A stretch of 64,000 nt of DNA from Rothia nasimurium (GTDB lineage: Bacteria; Actinomycetota; Actinomycetes; Actinomycetales; Micrococcaceae). This document shows, one piece after another, positions 49,568-58,293 of the stretch (the stretch's first letter is position 1; each line of letters starts with the position of its first letter). The notes under the pieces were generated by a model. The model saw nothing but the letters and a program-made list of their open reading frames with translations. It was not told the DNA's origin and did not search any database. The stretch lies in NCBI RefSeq assembly GCF_928381705.1, contig NZ_CAKMSR010000001.1, positions 248,001 to 312,000 of the forward strand. Direction: 5' to 3'. A program made the position numbers and the translations under genes.

Positions 49568-50185
49568 ATGCTCCAACGCATGTTCCCCCAAGAAAACACC
49601 TCGCTGACCGCCCTCGCCGCGCTCTCAGAACAGGTCACCGGAGCAGCTGCCCTGCTCTCAGAAATGGTGGGCTCCCCCGAAGACCGCTACCCGGAACTTC
49701 TGGAACGCACCCTCACCCACGAGGCCGCAACCCTCGACATGCTGCACACCACCATGACCGCTGTGCGCAGCTCCTTCTCAACCCCTATTCCCCGCGAAGA
49801 CATCTACACCCTGGCTGTCTCACTCAACAATGTCGTTGAGAAGCTGACCTCAGCCGCCAACATTCTGCACCTCTACCACATCGTGCGGTTCTCCCCCAAG
49901 GCAGCGACCCTGCTCGACCTCATCCAGCGCCAGGCTGTACTCACCACCGAAATCATCCCCAAACTCAGCACCCTACGCGACCTGGACGACTACTGGATTA
50001 CTATGCTCCGCATCGCCAAGCAGGCCGTACGCATAGCTGAAGAATACGACGCCGACATTCAGGACCGCTACAAGCAGACCCGCTACCTGCAAACCACCCA
50101 GTTCGTGCGTAAGCTCATCGAAGCATCCGAAGCTATGCGTACCGTTGCCACCGAAATCGGCCGCATTATCGTGCAGGAATCCTAG
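49568..50185 (+). CDS. DUF47 family (PhoU-like) phosphate transport regulator
   Basis: A 205-residue all-helical protein of the DUF47/PhoU_div family, which accompanies Pit-type phosphate transporters and appears to control their activity. Recognisable parts: LERTLTHEAATLDMLHTTMT near residue 46 (family consensus has E.eaD.l...i), FSTPIPREDIYTLAVSLNNV (the T/SPI-x-REDI motif), and VEKLTSAANILHLYHI. ATG 49568 has AGGAGAG upstream. Its TAG stop overlaps the pit GTG start. Confidence 0.92.
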   Translation: MLQRMFPQENTSLTALAALSEQVTGAAALLSEMVGSPEDRYPELLERTLTHEAATLDMLHTTMTAVRSSFSTPIPREDIYTLAVSLNNVVEKLTSAANILHLYHIVRFSPKAATLLDLIQRQAVLTTEIIPKLSTLRDLDDYWITMLRIAKQAVRIAEEYDADIQDRYKQTRYLQTTQFVRKLIEASEAMRTVATEIGRIIVQES

Positions 50186-51195
50186 TGACGCTCGCCCTCT
50201 TCACCCTCGGCTGCCTAGCACTGATTGCCTTTACCTTCGTCACCGGCTTTCGAGACGCCCCCAACGCCACCGCCATACCCGTGAAAACCAGGGCCCTCAC
50301 CCCCAAAATCGCCCTACGAACCAGCGCCCTCTTCAACGCCGTCGGCATGGCCATGACCGGCATCATGCTAGGCTCAGTCACCACCCACTGGCTGACCGTC
50401 CCCCACAACAACACTGGTCTGGGGCTGGTACTCACCGCCCTCATCTCAGCGGTAGCCTGGGGCATTATCACCTGGTGGTTCCGCATCCCGTCCTCATCTA
50501 CCCACGCCCTCATCGGGGGGCTTGCGGGCGCTGCCTGGGCCGCACGCTCAACCGATCTAGGCAGTTTCAGCCCCTTCTCTGAGCCCCTTGCCACCTTCCT
50601 CTTCGTACCCCTCGTGCTGGCCCCCATCGTCCTCTTCGTTCTGGCCTGGGCGGCAGTTTTCCCCTTCTACGGTCTGCTCCAACGCTCCTACCCCTCCACC
50701 GTCAACCGCTTCTCCCGCAGCGTGCTGTCCCTCGCCAACTCGCTGATCTCCCTGATTCACGGAATTCAAACCGGCCAACGCGCTGTCGTCATCTACGCCG
50801 TCTTGTTGCTCTCCGCCGGACTCGAAGTTCACCCCACCACCTACATCATCTCCGCCCTCTTCCTTGCTATGGTGCTGGGCTTCGGCACCGCCCGGGGCAG
50901 CTCTCGCATCGGCTACACCTTCGCCCACCAAATGGTTAAAGTTGACCCCTTCCGCGGGGCAGTAGCCCAAAGCTCAACAGCCCTGGCCTTGGTATTTCTC
51001 CAGTTCTTCCTCAACACCCCGGTCTCGTCCTCCCACCTAGCGGCCTCCGCCGTCCTCGGCTCAGGAGTCAACCAGCGCTTCGCCGCGGTACGCCACAAAA
51101 TCGTGCTCCGCATCATCCTCACCTGGTTTATCACCATGCCAGCCTGTTTTCTGCTCGCCGCTATTCTCTTCCTGGCACTCTCCCCCCTGCTGTAG
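50185..51195 (+). CDS. pit: low-affinity inorganic phosphate transporter Pit
   Basis: A 336-residue membrane protein of the PiT (PHO-4) family, importing metal-phosphate with protons. The two signature repeats are FVTGFRDAPNATAIPVKTRA near the N-terminus and AVAQSSTALALVFLQFFLNT with PVSSSHLAASAVLGSG near the C-terminus. About ten hydrophobic segments are present. It starts with GTG and is coupled to the DUF47 gene. Constitutive low-affinity uptake would complement the Pst system encoded 3 kb away. Confidence 0.94.
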   Translation: MTLALFTLGCLALIAFTFVTGFRDAPNATAIPVKTRALTPKIALRTSALFNAVGMAMTGIMLGSVTTHWLTVPHNNTGLGLVLTALISAVAWGIITWWFRIPSSSTHALIGGLAGAAWAARSTDLGSFSPFSEPLATFLFVPLVLAPIVLFVLAWAAVFPFYGLLQRSYPSTVNRFSRSVLSLANSLISLIHGIQTGQRAVVIYAVLLLSAGLEVHPTTYIISALFLAMVLGFGTARGSSRIGYTFAHQMVKVDPFRGAVAQSSTALALVFLQFFLNTPVSSSHLAASAVLGSGVNQRFAAVRHKIVLRIILTWFITMPACFLLAAILFLALSPLL

Positions 51196-51289
51196 CGCTC
51201 CTACCTGCTCCGGCGCGCTCTCGGCAAGAAAGCCACCTCTTCGATATATTGGGGACTAAGACTACGCACCGTCCACGTGAAAGAGCAGC

Positions 51290-52267
51290 ATGCCTACAGT
51301 TTCAATCATTGTTCGCACAAAAGACCGCTCCATCTTCCTCCAGCGAGCCCTAGCTAACATCGCGGAACAAACATTTACCGATTATGTTGTTGCGGTAGTG
51401 AATGACGGTGGCAACCAACAAACCGTAGAGCGCGTCATAGCCCAAGAACCCCGTATCAAAGAGCTGCTGACTATTCACAATGAAGAGTCACGAGGCATGG
51501 AGGCCGCCTCAAACCAAGGCATTCAAGCTACACAGTCCACTTATATCGCCATCCATGATGACGATGACCTATGGGAACCCACCTTCCTCGAAACAACCGT
51601 TCACCGCCTCGAAGAAACCGGGGAAAACATGGTAACGGTACGCACTGACGAATACTTTGAACGCATTACCGACAACGGAACATTCGAGTTCATCGACTCA
51701 CGCCCTTTCTGGGCAATTCTTAAGGACATCACAGTTCAAGATTTGACCCGTATCAACCGCGCAGTTCCTATCTCAATCCTGCACCGCCGGTCCCTCCACG
51801 ATGAACTTGGTTTCTATAATGAGAACCTACCCGTGGTAGGCGACTGGGAATTCAATCTACGCGTCGCGGCCCGATACCCCATTCTGTTTATCGACGAGCT
51901 GCTTGCTCACTGGTCGCAACGCCCTGACCAGACAGAAGGTGCACTCGCTAATAGCGTTCATGCGGGCAAAGTTCTGCACGGAATCTACGACGGGCGTGTG
52001 CGGGCGCAAGCTATTCGTGATGATTTAGCAAACAACGGCCACCTCGGTTCCTACCTCTACCAGGCTCATCTCGCAAACCAGGTTGATGGCAGCGTGGGGC
52101 ATAACATCGACCTCACCCACCGTGTTCTTGACGAGCTGAGGACGATTAGTGTCAAACTAGACCGTATAGAAGAAACCACTCGCACCACCTCAGAGCGGCT
52201 CGAACGCATCGAGCGGGCGTTGTCTCTCAAGTCTCGCCTCACACGCTTTGTGAAAGGAAACCGCTAA
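51290..52267 (+). CDS. family 2 glycosyltransferase
   Basis: A 325-residue cytosolic glycosyltransferase with a GT-A fold. The nucleotide-sugar part begins VSIIVRTKDRSIFLQRAL; the metal-binding acidic motif is AIHDDDDLW near residue 92; the catalytic-domain end is VVGDWEFNLRVAARYP near 182. The C-terminal 60 residues form a coiled coil (LDELRTISVKLDRIEETTRT). It is followed 2 nt later by the pyruvyl-transferase-type gene, so both probably modify a surface glycan. Sugar and acceptor unknown. Confidence 0.9.
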   Translation: MPTVSIIVRTKDRSIFLQRALANIAEQTFTDYVVAVVNDGGNQQTVERVIAQEPRIKELLTIHNEESRGMEAASNQGIQATQSTYIAIHDDDDLWEPTFLETTVHRLEETGENMVTVRTDEYFERITDNGTFEFIDSRPFWAILKDITVQDLTRINRAVPISILHRRSLHDELGFYNENLPVVGDWEFNLRVAARYPILFIDELLAHWSQRPDQTEGALANSVHAGKVLHGIYDGRVRAQAIRDDLANNGHLGSYLYQAHLANQVDGSVGHNIDLTHRVLDELRTISVKLDRIEETTRTTSERLERIERALSLKSRLTRFVKGNR

Positions 52268-52269
52268 TC

Positions 52270-53754
52270 ATGCCTCGCATTCTTGTGCTCGCAGACCTAG
52301 GGCAGTCTGTGTACCACGTTGGCGACGAAGCTATGGGCATCGCAACCGCCGCTGAGCTCACCCGCCGCGGCTACGAAGTCTATATCGCTACCCGCTCTGT
52401 TGAGCATTCCCAGGCCTACATTGGTTCCGCTACTGGCTACATTAAAACCCTCGAATTCCCCTGGCCGCCTGCAGAGCGCGAAATTTTTTTGGGCGACCTC
52501 AAGGCCTACCTCGCCGGTGACAGTGCCCGCCCTGAAATAGCTGATTTTGTGCGCCAGGTTGCCGATATGGACGGCATCGTGATCGCCGGTGGCGGTAATA
52601 TGAACTCAACCTACGGTTGGCTCCTGTACGAGCGGGCAGCCTATGCACTCATCGCCCGTCAGCATGAGATTCCCCTGGTGATTTCTGGCCAGTCGGTGGG
52701 GCCGGTACTTACAGAGGCCGATGCCGATACCCTGCGTGACATGCTTTCTTCTGCCCAGCTTGTGGGTATGCGGGAAAAATCCTCCTATACCTGGGCTACC
52801 CAGCAGGGCGTTCAAGCCCACCTGATTGTGGATGACGCCACCTTCTACCAGCATCAGAAGCGCTCCCTACCGGGCCGTCCGGTCGTTGATCTGCCCGAAC
52901 ACTACATTTGCGCTACTTTCTCAGGTCTCGCCCCGGGGCAGGCTCGGGTTATCGGGCAGCTGCTTGACGATATGCACCGCGAATACGGTCTACGCACCGT
53001 CTTCCTACCCCATATGGGTGAGCCCCTCACCGATCAGGGAGATGTGGCGGTGCACGCTGAGATTGCCTCGCACATGTTCTCCAACCCTGTGCAGCTGCCC
53101 ATGGTGCACACGGACGACGCCGTACAGGTTCACCGCGGTGCCTTCATCGCGGTATCTACCCGCTACCACCCCGGCGTCTTCTCCCTCTCAGCGGGTGTTC
53201 CCTTCGTGGCGCTACTGCCCGATGCCTTCACCGATATGCGGGTACGCGGCATGATGGAGCAGTACGGGGCTGAAAACTACGCCATTCCCCTGGCTCTGCT
53301 CAATTCTGATGCCCCGGCTGAAGCCCTGCACGAGGTCATTCAGCTGCGCAATGAACTCTCTGAAACCCTGCTGGCGCGAGCCGAGCAGCTGCGCGGTTTC
53401 TCCGCCAGCTGGTGGGACGCCGCCTCCCACGTCCTCCTGCACGGGGCAGGGCAGGCTGCCCCGGCCGTCCGCGAGCTGGGCAACACCCCCACCATCTTTA
53501 CCGGCGAGTGGAACATAACCAATCTGCTAGTGCGCGACGATATCGCAGATATTTCACTGGCTGCTGCCCGTGCCAGCGCAGAAACCGACCGGGCCCTCTC
53601 ATGGGACTACCAGCGTCTACTCCAGCGCGACCGGGCCCAGGCTCGTGCCGATGAGCTAGAGCGTCGTAACGCCGAGCTGGCTGACTCCCTCATCGAAGCC
53701 GAAGAAAACGCTACCCTGCGCGGCTGGATGCGCCGCAAGATGCGCGGCGAGTAA
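52270..53754 (+). CDS. polysaccharide pyruvyl transferase family protein
   Basis: A 494-residue protein of the polysaccharide pyruvyltransferase (CsaB-like) family, which ketalises sugars of envelope polymers with pyruvate from PEP. Family features: HVGDEAMGIATAAELTRRG at the start, VIAGGGNMNSTYG near residue 105, ISGQSVGP near 140, and STRYHPGVFSLSAGVPFVAL near 300. The last 60 residues are a coiled coil ending in a basic tail (RGWMRRKMRGE). In bacteria with SLH proteins, pyruvylated wall polymer is the SLH ligand, so this gene may be functionally linked to the SLH protease at 45175-49071. AAAGGAAAC is the ribosome site. Confidence 0.88.
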   Translation: MPRILVLADLGQSVYHVGDEAMGIATAAELTRRGYEVYIATRSVEHSQAYIGSATGYIKTLEFPWPPAEREIFLGDLKAYLAGDSARPEIADFVRQVADMDGIVIAGGGNMNSTYGWLLYERAAYALIARQHEIPLVISGQSVGPVLTEADADTLRDMLSSAQLVGMREKSSYTWATQQGVQAHLIVDDATFYQHQKRSLPGRPVVDLPEHYICATFSGLAPGQARVIGQLLDDMHREYGLRTVFLPHMGEPLTDQGDVAVHAEIASHMFSNPVQLPMVHTDDAVQVHRGAFIAVSTRYHPGVFSLSAGVPFVALLPDAFTDMRVRGMMEQYGAENYAIPLALLNSDAPAEALHEVIQLRNELSETLLARAEQLRGFSASWWDAASHVLLHGAGQAAPAVRELGNTPTIFTGEWNITNLLVRDDIADISLAAARASAETDRALSWDYQRLLQRDRAQARADELERRNAELADSLIEAEENATLRGWMRRKMRGE

Positions 53755-53824
53755 CCACGGCTGAACAGCTCGTTCTTCACCTGGCTACCGGTGACCCGAC
53801 GGCGCTAAAAATACCGCAATTAAA

Positions 53825-53931
53825 GCCGCCCGACCCCGTCCTTTCCAGCAGCGAAAGGAGTTAGGGGCCGGGCGGCACACACATTCCCATGGTGTTCCCT
53901 CATCCACACAGCTACGAGTGAGGGAAGTTTT
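53825..53931. terminator. two terminators between convergent genes
   Basis: Hairpin one (53825-53876) pairs GCCGCCCG with CGGGCGGC, then CCCC/GGGG and CCTTTC/GAAAGG. Hairpin two (53895-53926) pairs TTCCCTCA with TGAGGGAA and is followed by TTTTG, ending the rightward glycan operon. Confidence 0.75.
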
Positions 53932-53977
53932 GTTATACCCGCCACCAAGGGCGGGCCGCTAGCGCGAGGGGCTAGGC

Positions 53978-54757
53978 TTAGCCGAAGCGACCTGAGACGT
54001 AGTCTTCGGTGGCCTTCTGGCTGGGGTTGTTGAAGATTTCCTGGGTGGGGGCGTACTCGATGAGCTTGCCGGGTTTGCCGGTGCCCGCAATGTTGAAGAA
54101 GGCGGTCTTGTCTGAGACGCGGGCTGCCTGCTGCATATTGTGGGTCACGATGACAACGGTGAAGTTTTCCTTGAGTTCGTTGATGAGGTCTTCAACGGCC
54201 AGGGTTGAGATGGGGTCGAGAGCGGAGCAGGGCTCGTCCATGAGGATCACATCGGGCTTGACCGCGATGGAACGGGCGATGCACAGACGCTGCTGCTGGC
54301 CACCGGAGAGGCCAGAACCGGGCTTGTCGAGGCGGTCCTTGACCTCATTCCAGAGATTAGCGCCGCGCAAGGAGGATTCGACCAGCTCATCTGCGTCGGT
54401 CTTGGAGATCTTGCGGTTGTTGAGCTTCACACCCGCTAGCACGTTCTCGCGGATGGACATGGTGGGGAAGGGGTTGGGGCGCTGGAAGACCATACCGATT
54501 TGGGAGCGGACGACCACGGGGTCAACGCCCTTGCCGTAGAGGTTTTCGCCGTCGAGCAGCACTTTACCTTCAACACGGGCGCCGGGGATTACCTCGTGCA
54601 TGCGGTTGAGGGTGCGCAGGAAGGTTGACTTGCCGCAACCTGAGGGACCAATGAAGGCGGTGACGGTGCGGGGTTCAATTTCCATGGAGATGTCTTCTAC
54701 CGCGAGGAAGTCGCCGTAGTACACGTTCAGGTTTTCAACGTCGATGCGCTTTGACAT
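53978..54757 (-). CDS. pstB: phosphate ABC transporter ATPase
   Basis: A 259-residue ABC ATPase. Walker A is GPSGCGKST at residues 37-45; the signature [14 protein letters not shown] is near 150; Walker [14 protein letters not shown] near 172. The PstB marker [20 protein letters not shown] and [13 protein letters not shown] are present. It powers high-affinity phosphate import by PstSCAB at the membrane. Last gene of the operon, 60 nt after pstA. Confidence 0.97.
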   Translation of the reverse strand: MSKRIDVENLNVYYGDFLAVEDISMEIEPRTVTAFIGPSGCGKSTFLRTLNRMHEVIPGARVEGKVLLDGENLYGKGVDPVVVRSQIGMVFQRPNPFPTMSIRENVLAGVKLNNRKISKTDADELVESSLRGANLWNEVKDRLDKPGSGLSGGQQQRLCIARSIAVKPDVILMDEPCSALDPISTLAVEDLINELKENFTVVIVTHNMQQAARVSDKTAFFNIAGTGKPGKLIEYAPTQEIFNNPSQKATEDYVSGRFG

Positions 54758-54817
54758 GGAGTTTCCTTTTTCTAAAAGTCTTGGGGCCGGGTAAAGCTCA
54801 TAGGCTTTTCGTGGGTC

Positions 54818-55915
54818 TTATCGGCCGGTCTTGGGGGCGAAGATCTTGGCGATAGTACGGGCAATAAGGTTCAGCACCATCACGATAATGATGAGGATGA
54901 GCGCGGCAGCCCAGGCGCGGGTCTCGGAGACAGAGGCGGCGGTGGGGCTGGTGGGCGTCATGATCTGGTAGTAGATGTAGGTGGGCAGGGTCGCCATCCA
55001 GCCGCTGAAGGCGCTCCAGTTGATGGAGGTGACGAAACCTGCGGTCACCAGAATGGGGGCGGTTTCGCCGATGACGCGGGCGATAGCCAGGGTCACGCCC
55101 GATGCGATGCCCGAGATAGCGGTGGGGATAACGACCTTCATGATGGTGCGCCACTTACGGACGCCCAGGGCGTAGGAGGCCTCGCGCAGTTCGTTGGGCA
55201 CGATACGCAGCATTTCTTCGGCGTTACGCACCACGGTGGGGATCATGAGGACGGACAGGGCGACCGCAGCCACCAGGCCCATACGGTTCATGGGGTTACC
55301 TGATACCAGGGCGAAGAAGGAGGCCGCGAAGAGGCCCGCCACGATGGAGGGGATGCCGGTCATGACGTCCACGAAGAAGGTGATGGCTTTGGAGAGCCAC
55401 TTGCCCTGGCCGTATTCCACCAGGTAGATAGCGGTGAGCAGGCCGATGGGTACCGAGATGACGGTGGCCAGCAGGGTAATTTCGAGGGTACCGATGATGG
55501 CGTGATAGATACCGCCAAACACGGGGCCTTCGCCTGCAGCAGCGGCGTTATCGTGTACGCCGGTGACACCCTTCATAGAGGTGCTCAGGAAGTTACCTGA
55601 CAGGCCGGGGATACCCTTGGCGAGTACGGTGTAGAGCACCGAGACCAGGGGGATGAGGGCCACCAGGAAGGTGCCGTAGACCAGGTAGCGGGCGAAGGCG
55701 TCCTGGCCCTTGCGCTTGCCCTCGAAGGAGGTGACGGCCAGGGGGCCGGCAATCACGAAGATGATGCCTGCAAAGAGGGCGAAGGTTGCGATGGAGAAGC
55801 CGGTGAGGGCACTCGCGGCGGCGCCCAGAATCAGGGAGCCTGCGCCGACGGCCAGGGGGAGCCATTTGGGGGCCTGGCGGCTGGCGAAGCGGGATGAGGT
55901 GGTAGCTACAGACAT
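54818..55915 (-). CDS. pstA: phosphate ABC transporter permease
   Basis: A 365-residue permease with a longer N-terminus than the enterobacterial PstA. The N-terminal 110 residues hold three hydrophobic segments (LPLAVGAGSLILGAAASALT, IATFALFAGIIFVIAGPLAV, YLVYGTFLVALIPLVSVLYT). The permease signature EASYALGVRKWRTIMKVVIP lies near 250. IYLVEYGQGKW is typical of PstA. Its ATG overlaps the pstC stop (TAATG), so translation is coupled. Confidence 0.95.
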   Translation of the reverse strand: MSVATTSSRFASRQAPKWLPLAVGAGSLILGAAASALTGFSIATFALFAGIIFVIAGPLAVTSFEGKRKGQDAFARYLVYGTFLVALIPLVSVLYTVLAKGIPGLSGNFLSTSMKGVTGVHDNAAAAGEGPVFGGIYHAIIGTLEITLLATVISVPIGLLTAIYLVEYGQGKWLSKAITFFVDVMTGIPSIVAGLFAASFFALVSGNPMNRMGLVAAVALSVLMIPTVVRNAEEMLRIVPNELREASYALGVRKWRTIMKVVIPTAISGIASGVTLAIARVIGETAPILVTAGFVTSINWSAFSGWMATLPTYIYYQIMTPTSPTAASVSETRAWAAALILIIIVMVLNLIARTIAKIFAPKTGR

Positions 55916-56883
55916 TAGTTAGCTCCTGAGAAGTCCTTGTAGCGGGCCACGATCATGCGGGCCAGGATGTTGACGATGAGGGTGATGACGAAGAGCACCA
56001 GGCCGGCTGCAATCAGCTCAGACATGCGCAGGCCGTAGGCTTCGGGGAAGTTGAGGGCAATTTCTGAGGCGAAGGTCTGGTTACCGGACTTGATGAGGGA
56101 GGCGGTGAGCGGGCCGGACGCCAGCACCAGGGTCACTGCCATGGTTTCGCCGAGGGCGCGCCCCAGGGCCAGCATAACGGAAGAGATGATACCGGTGCGG
56201 GCGAAGGGGAAGACGGTCATGCGAATCATTTCCCAGCGGGTTGCGCCCAGACCCAGAGCTGCCTCTTCCTGCAGGGTAGGGGTCTGGATGAAGATTTCGC
56301 GGCACATGGATGTGATAATCGGCAGAATCATAATGCCCAGCACGATGCCCGCAGTCAGAATGGTTTTACCGGTTTGTGAGGCGGGGCCTTCGAAGATAGG
56401 GATAAAGCCCAGGTAAGTGGCGAGCCAGTCGTAGAAGGGCACAATCTTGGGTGCCAGTACTGAGGCGCCCCAGGCGCCGAAGATGACGGAGGGGATCGCG
56501 GCCAGCAGGTCGATGACGTAGCCGATGCCCTTAGCCAGCTTGCGGGGGGCGTAGTGGGAGATAAAGAGGGCTACGCCGATGCCGATGGGGGTTGCCAGAA
56601 GCAGGGCGATGGTCGAGGCAATCAGGGTGCCGATAGTCAGCGGGATAATGTACTGGATGAAACTGCCGCTGGTGAGGTCTGCTGAATCTGCGGTGAAAAC
56701 CGGCATAGCCTGGGCGACCAGGAAGATAGCGACAGCTGCCAGAACTACGAGAATGAGGACGCCGGCGCCGAGGGAGATACCCGAAAAAATCTTATCTGCT
56801 GCCGGGTTGCCGACCTGAGGCAGGTCCTTGGTTTTCGCGCGGGCGCTGCTGGTGCCCGGCTGCGGTGCTGCTGTGGTTGACAT
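55915..56883 (-). CDS. pstC: phosphate ABC transporter permease
   Basis: A 322-residue inner-membrane permease with six hydrophobic segments. The binding-protein-dependent permease motif EEAALGLGATRWEMIRMTVF is near residue 205, followed by RALGETMAVTLVL, a PstC hallmark. The N-terminal 30 residues are basic and cytosolic. It pairs with PstA to form the channel of the high-affinity phosphate importer. It follows pstS by 83 nt, which include a strong hairpin. Confidence 0.95.
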   Translation of the reverse strand: MSTTAAPQPGTSSARAKTKDLPQVGNPAADKIFSGISLGAGVLILVVLAAVAIFLVAQAMPVFTADSADLTSGSFIQYIIPLTIGTLIASTIALLLATPIGIGVALFISHYAPRKLAKGIGYVIDLLAAIPSVIFGAWGASVLAPKIVPFYDWLATYLGFIPIFEGPASQTGKTILTAGIVLGIMILPIITSMCREIFIQTPTLQEEAALGLGATRWEMIRMTVFPFARTGIISSVMLALGRALGETMAVTLVLASGPLTASLIKSGNQTFASEIALNFPEAYGLRMSELIAAGLVLFVITLIVNILARMIVARYKDFSGAN

Positions 56884-56916
56884 GGGAATGTGAAACCTTT
56901 GTCGTTTTGACGCGGT

Positions 56917-56955
56917 TCAAGGTGCGGCCGGGTGGGAGACCTGGCCGCACCTTGA
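56917..56955 (-). terminator. hairpin between pstS and pstC
   Basis: TCAAGGTGCGGCC pairs perfectly with GGCCGCACCTTGA over 13 bp, extended by GGGT/ACCT. No T-run. Such hairpins often stabilise upstream mRNA or partly terminate, giving more PstS than permease. Confidence 0.65.
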
Positions 56956-56966
56956 TGAACGCGGTG

Positions 56967-58076
56967 TTACTGGGTAACGGTGATGGATTCGATAGCCTTC
57001 TGGGCGTCAGCGGTCAGTGCGCTGGTCAGGGGGGCTGAGTGGGCTGCGTCAGCGGCGTCCTTCTGGCCCTGCTCGGAGACTACGTAGTTCTCGTAGGCCT
57101 TGACCAGGGTGACGTCGTCTTCTGAGGAGTAGCCGGAGCAGACGATGTGGTAGGAGACCAGCACAACGGGGTAGGCGGTGGAGTCCTCGGGGGTGCGGTT
57201 GATCTCGATCGCCATGTCGTTTTCGTTCTGGCCACCTACGCGCTCAGAAAGTTCTACGGTCTTGGCAGCGGCTTCTGCTGACAGTTCAACGTAGGAGTCG
57301 CCAACCTTGACGTTGACCTTGCCCAGGTCGCCGATGGCTGAGGCGTCCGCGTAGGTGATAGCACCCTCGGTGGATGAGGTGGTGGAGACAACGCCGGAGG
57401 TGCCCTTGTTGGATTCACCAGCGTACTGGGAGGGCCAGTTGCCGTCTGCTTCTACGTCCCAGGCGCCGTTAGAGGCGGCAGCCAGGTACTCGGTGAAGTT
57501 CTGGGTGGTGCCGGAGTCATCCGAGCGGTGGACAACGGTAATCTTGGTGTCGGGCAGGGTAACGCCTTCGTTCTGTGAGGCGATAGCGGCATCGTTCCAG
57601 GTGGTGATTTCGCCCTTGAAGATCTTGGCAATGGTTTCGCCGTCCAGGTTCAGGGATGAGATGCCCGGCAGGTTGAAGGCTACGGCTACGGGAGAGATGT
57701 AGACGGGGATGTTGATGGCGCCGACGTCACCGCAGACAGCCTTTGAATCTTCCCATTCGGTGGCCTTGAGAGCACGGTCTGAGCCGGCGAACTTAGCGCC
57801 ACCAGCGAGCAGGGCCTCGCGGCCTGCACCGGAGCCGTCCGGTGAGTACTGTACGGTGCCGCCCAGGTTAGCGAAACCGGTTTCCCAAGCGGTGATTGCT
57901 GCCTGCTGGGATGAGGCACCGACGCCGGTCAGGGGGGTGGAGGGCAGGGAAGCTGCGCTGGAGCCTGCGTCTGAGGAGGTGGCGGTGCCGGTTGCGTTGT
58001 CTGAACCGCAAGCGGTGAATGCGAGTGCGCCTACAGCTGCAAGTGAGCCCCAACGAGCAAGTGACTTAGCCTTCAC
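56967..58076 (-). CDS. pstS: phosphate-binding lipoprotein
   Basis: A 369-residue substrate-binding lipoprotein anchored at the membrane face. The signal is KAKSLARWGSLAAVGALAFT with lipobox Cys23 (TACGSDN). Phosphate-binding segments are visible: TGVGASSQQAAITAW near residue 52, FAGSDRALKATEW near 98, and TVVHRSDDSGTTQNFTEYL near 180, the last holding the conserved R-x-D-x-S-G-T loop. First gene of pstSCAB; the PHO box lies about 110 nt upstream. AAGGAAATCA precedes the ATG. Confidence 0.96.
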   Translation of the reverse strand: MKAKSLARWGSLAAVGALAFTACGSDNATGTATSSDAGSSAASLPSTPLTGVGASSQQAAITAWETGFANLGGTVQYSPDGSGAGREALLAGGAKFAGSDRALKATEWEDSKAVCGDVGAINIPVYISPVAVAFNLPGISSLNLDGETIAKIFKGEITTWNDAAIASQNEGVTLPDTKITVVHRSDDSGTTQNFTEYLAAASNGAWDVEADGNWPSQYAGESNKGTSGVVSTTSSTEGAITYADASAIGDLGKVNVKVGDSYVELSAEAAAKTVELSERVGGQNENDMAIEINRTPEDSTAYPVVLVSYHIVCSGYSSEDDVTLVKAYENYVVSEQGQKDAADAAHSAPLTSALTADAQKAIESITVTQ

Positions 58077-58185
58077 AGGTGATTTCCTTTGAGTTTGTGT
58101 GCCCTACCCTGTCTCGTGTGAGAACTGTGTGAGACGGTGAGTAGGAAGGGAACGGTGTCTAACGCATCTGACTTTAGGAGCGTTA

Positions 58186-58225
58186 GGTAGCAGGTGGGCT
58201 AGCAGTGGGTGAACGGTGGGTGAAC
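58186..58225 (-). promoter_or_regulatory. PHO box upstream of pstS
   Basis: On the minus strand GTTCACC occurs twice 11 nt apart (58219-58225 and 58208-58214), followed at the same spacing by GCTAGCC (58197-58203) and a weaker fourth unit (58186-58192). Eleven-nucleotide direct repeats of GTTCACC are the PhoP-binding PHO box of actinobacteria. It implies induction of pstSCAB by phosphate limitation. Confidence 0.85.
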
Positions 58226-58293
58226 AGGGGGCGCACAGTTAGGGTTACGGACGCCGGCAGTCGGGTTGAGGCCGCGGGTTTAGAATAGTGGGT

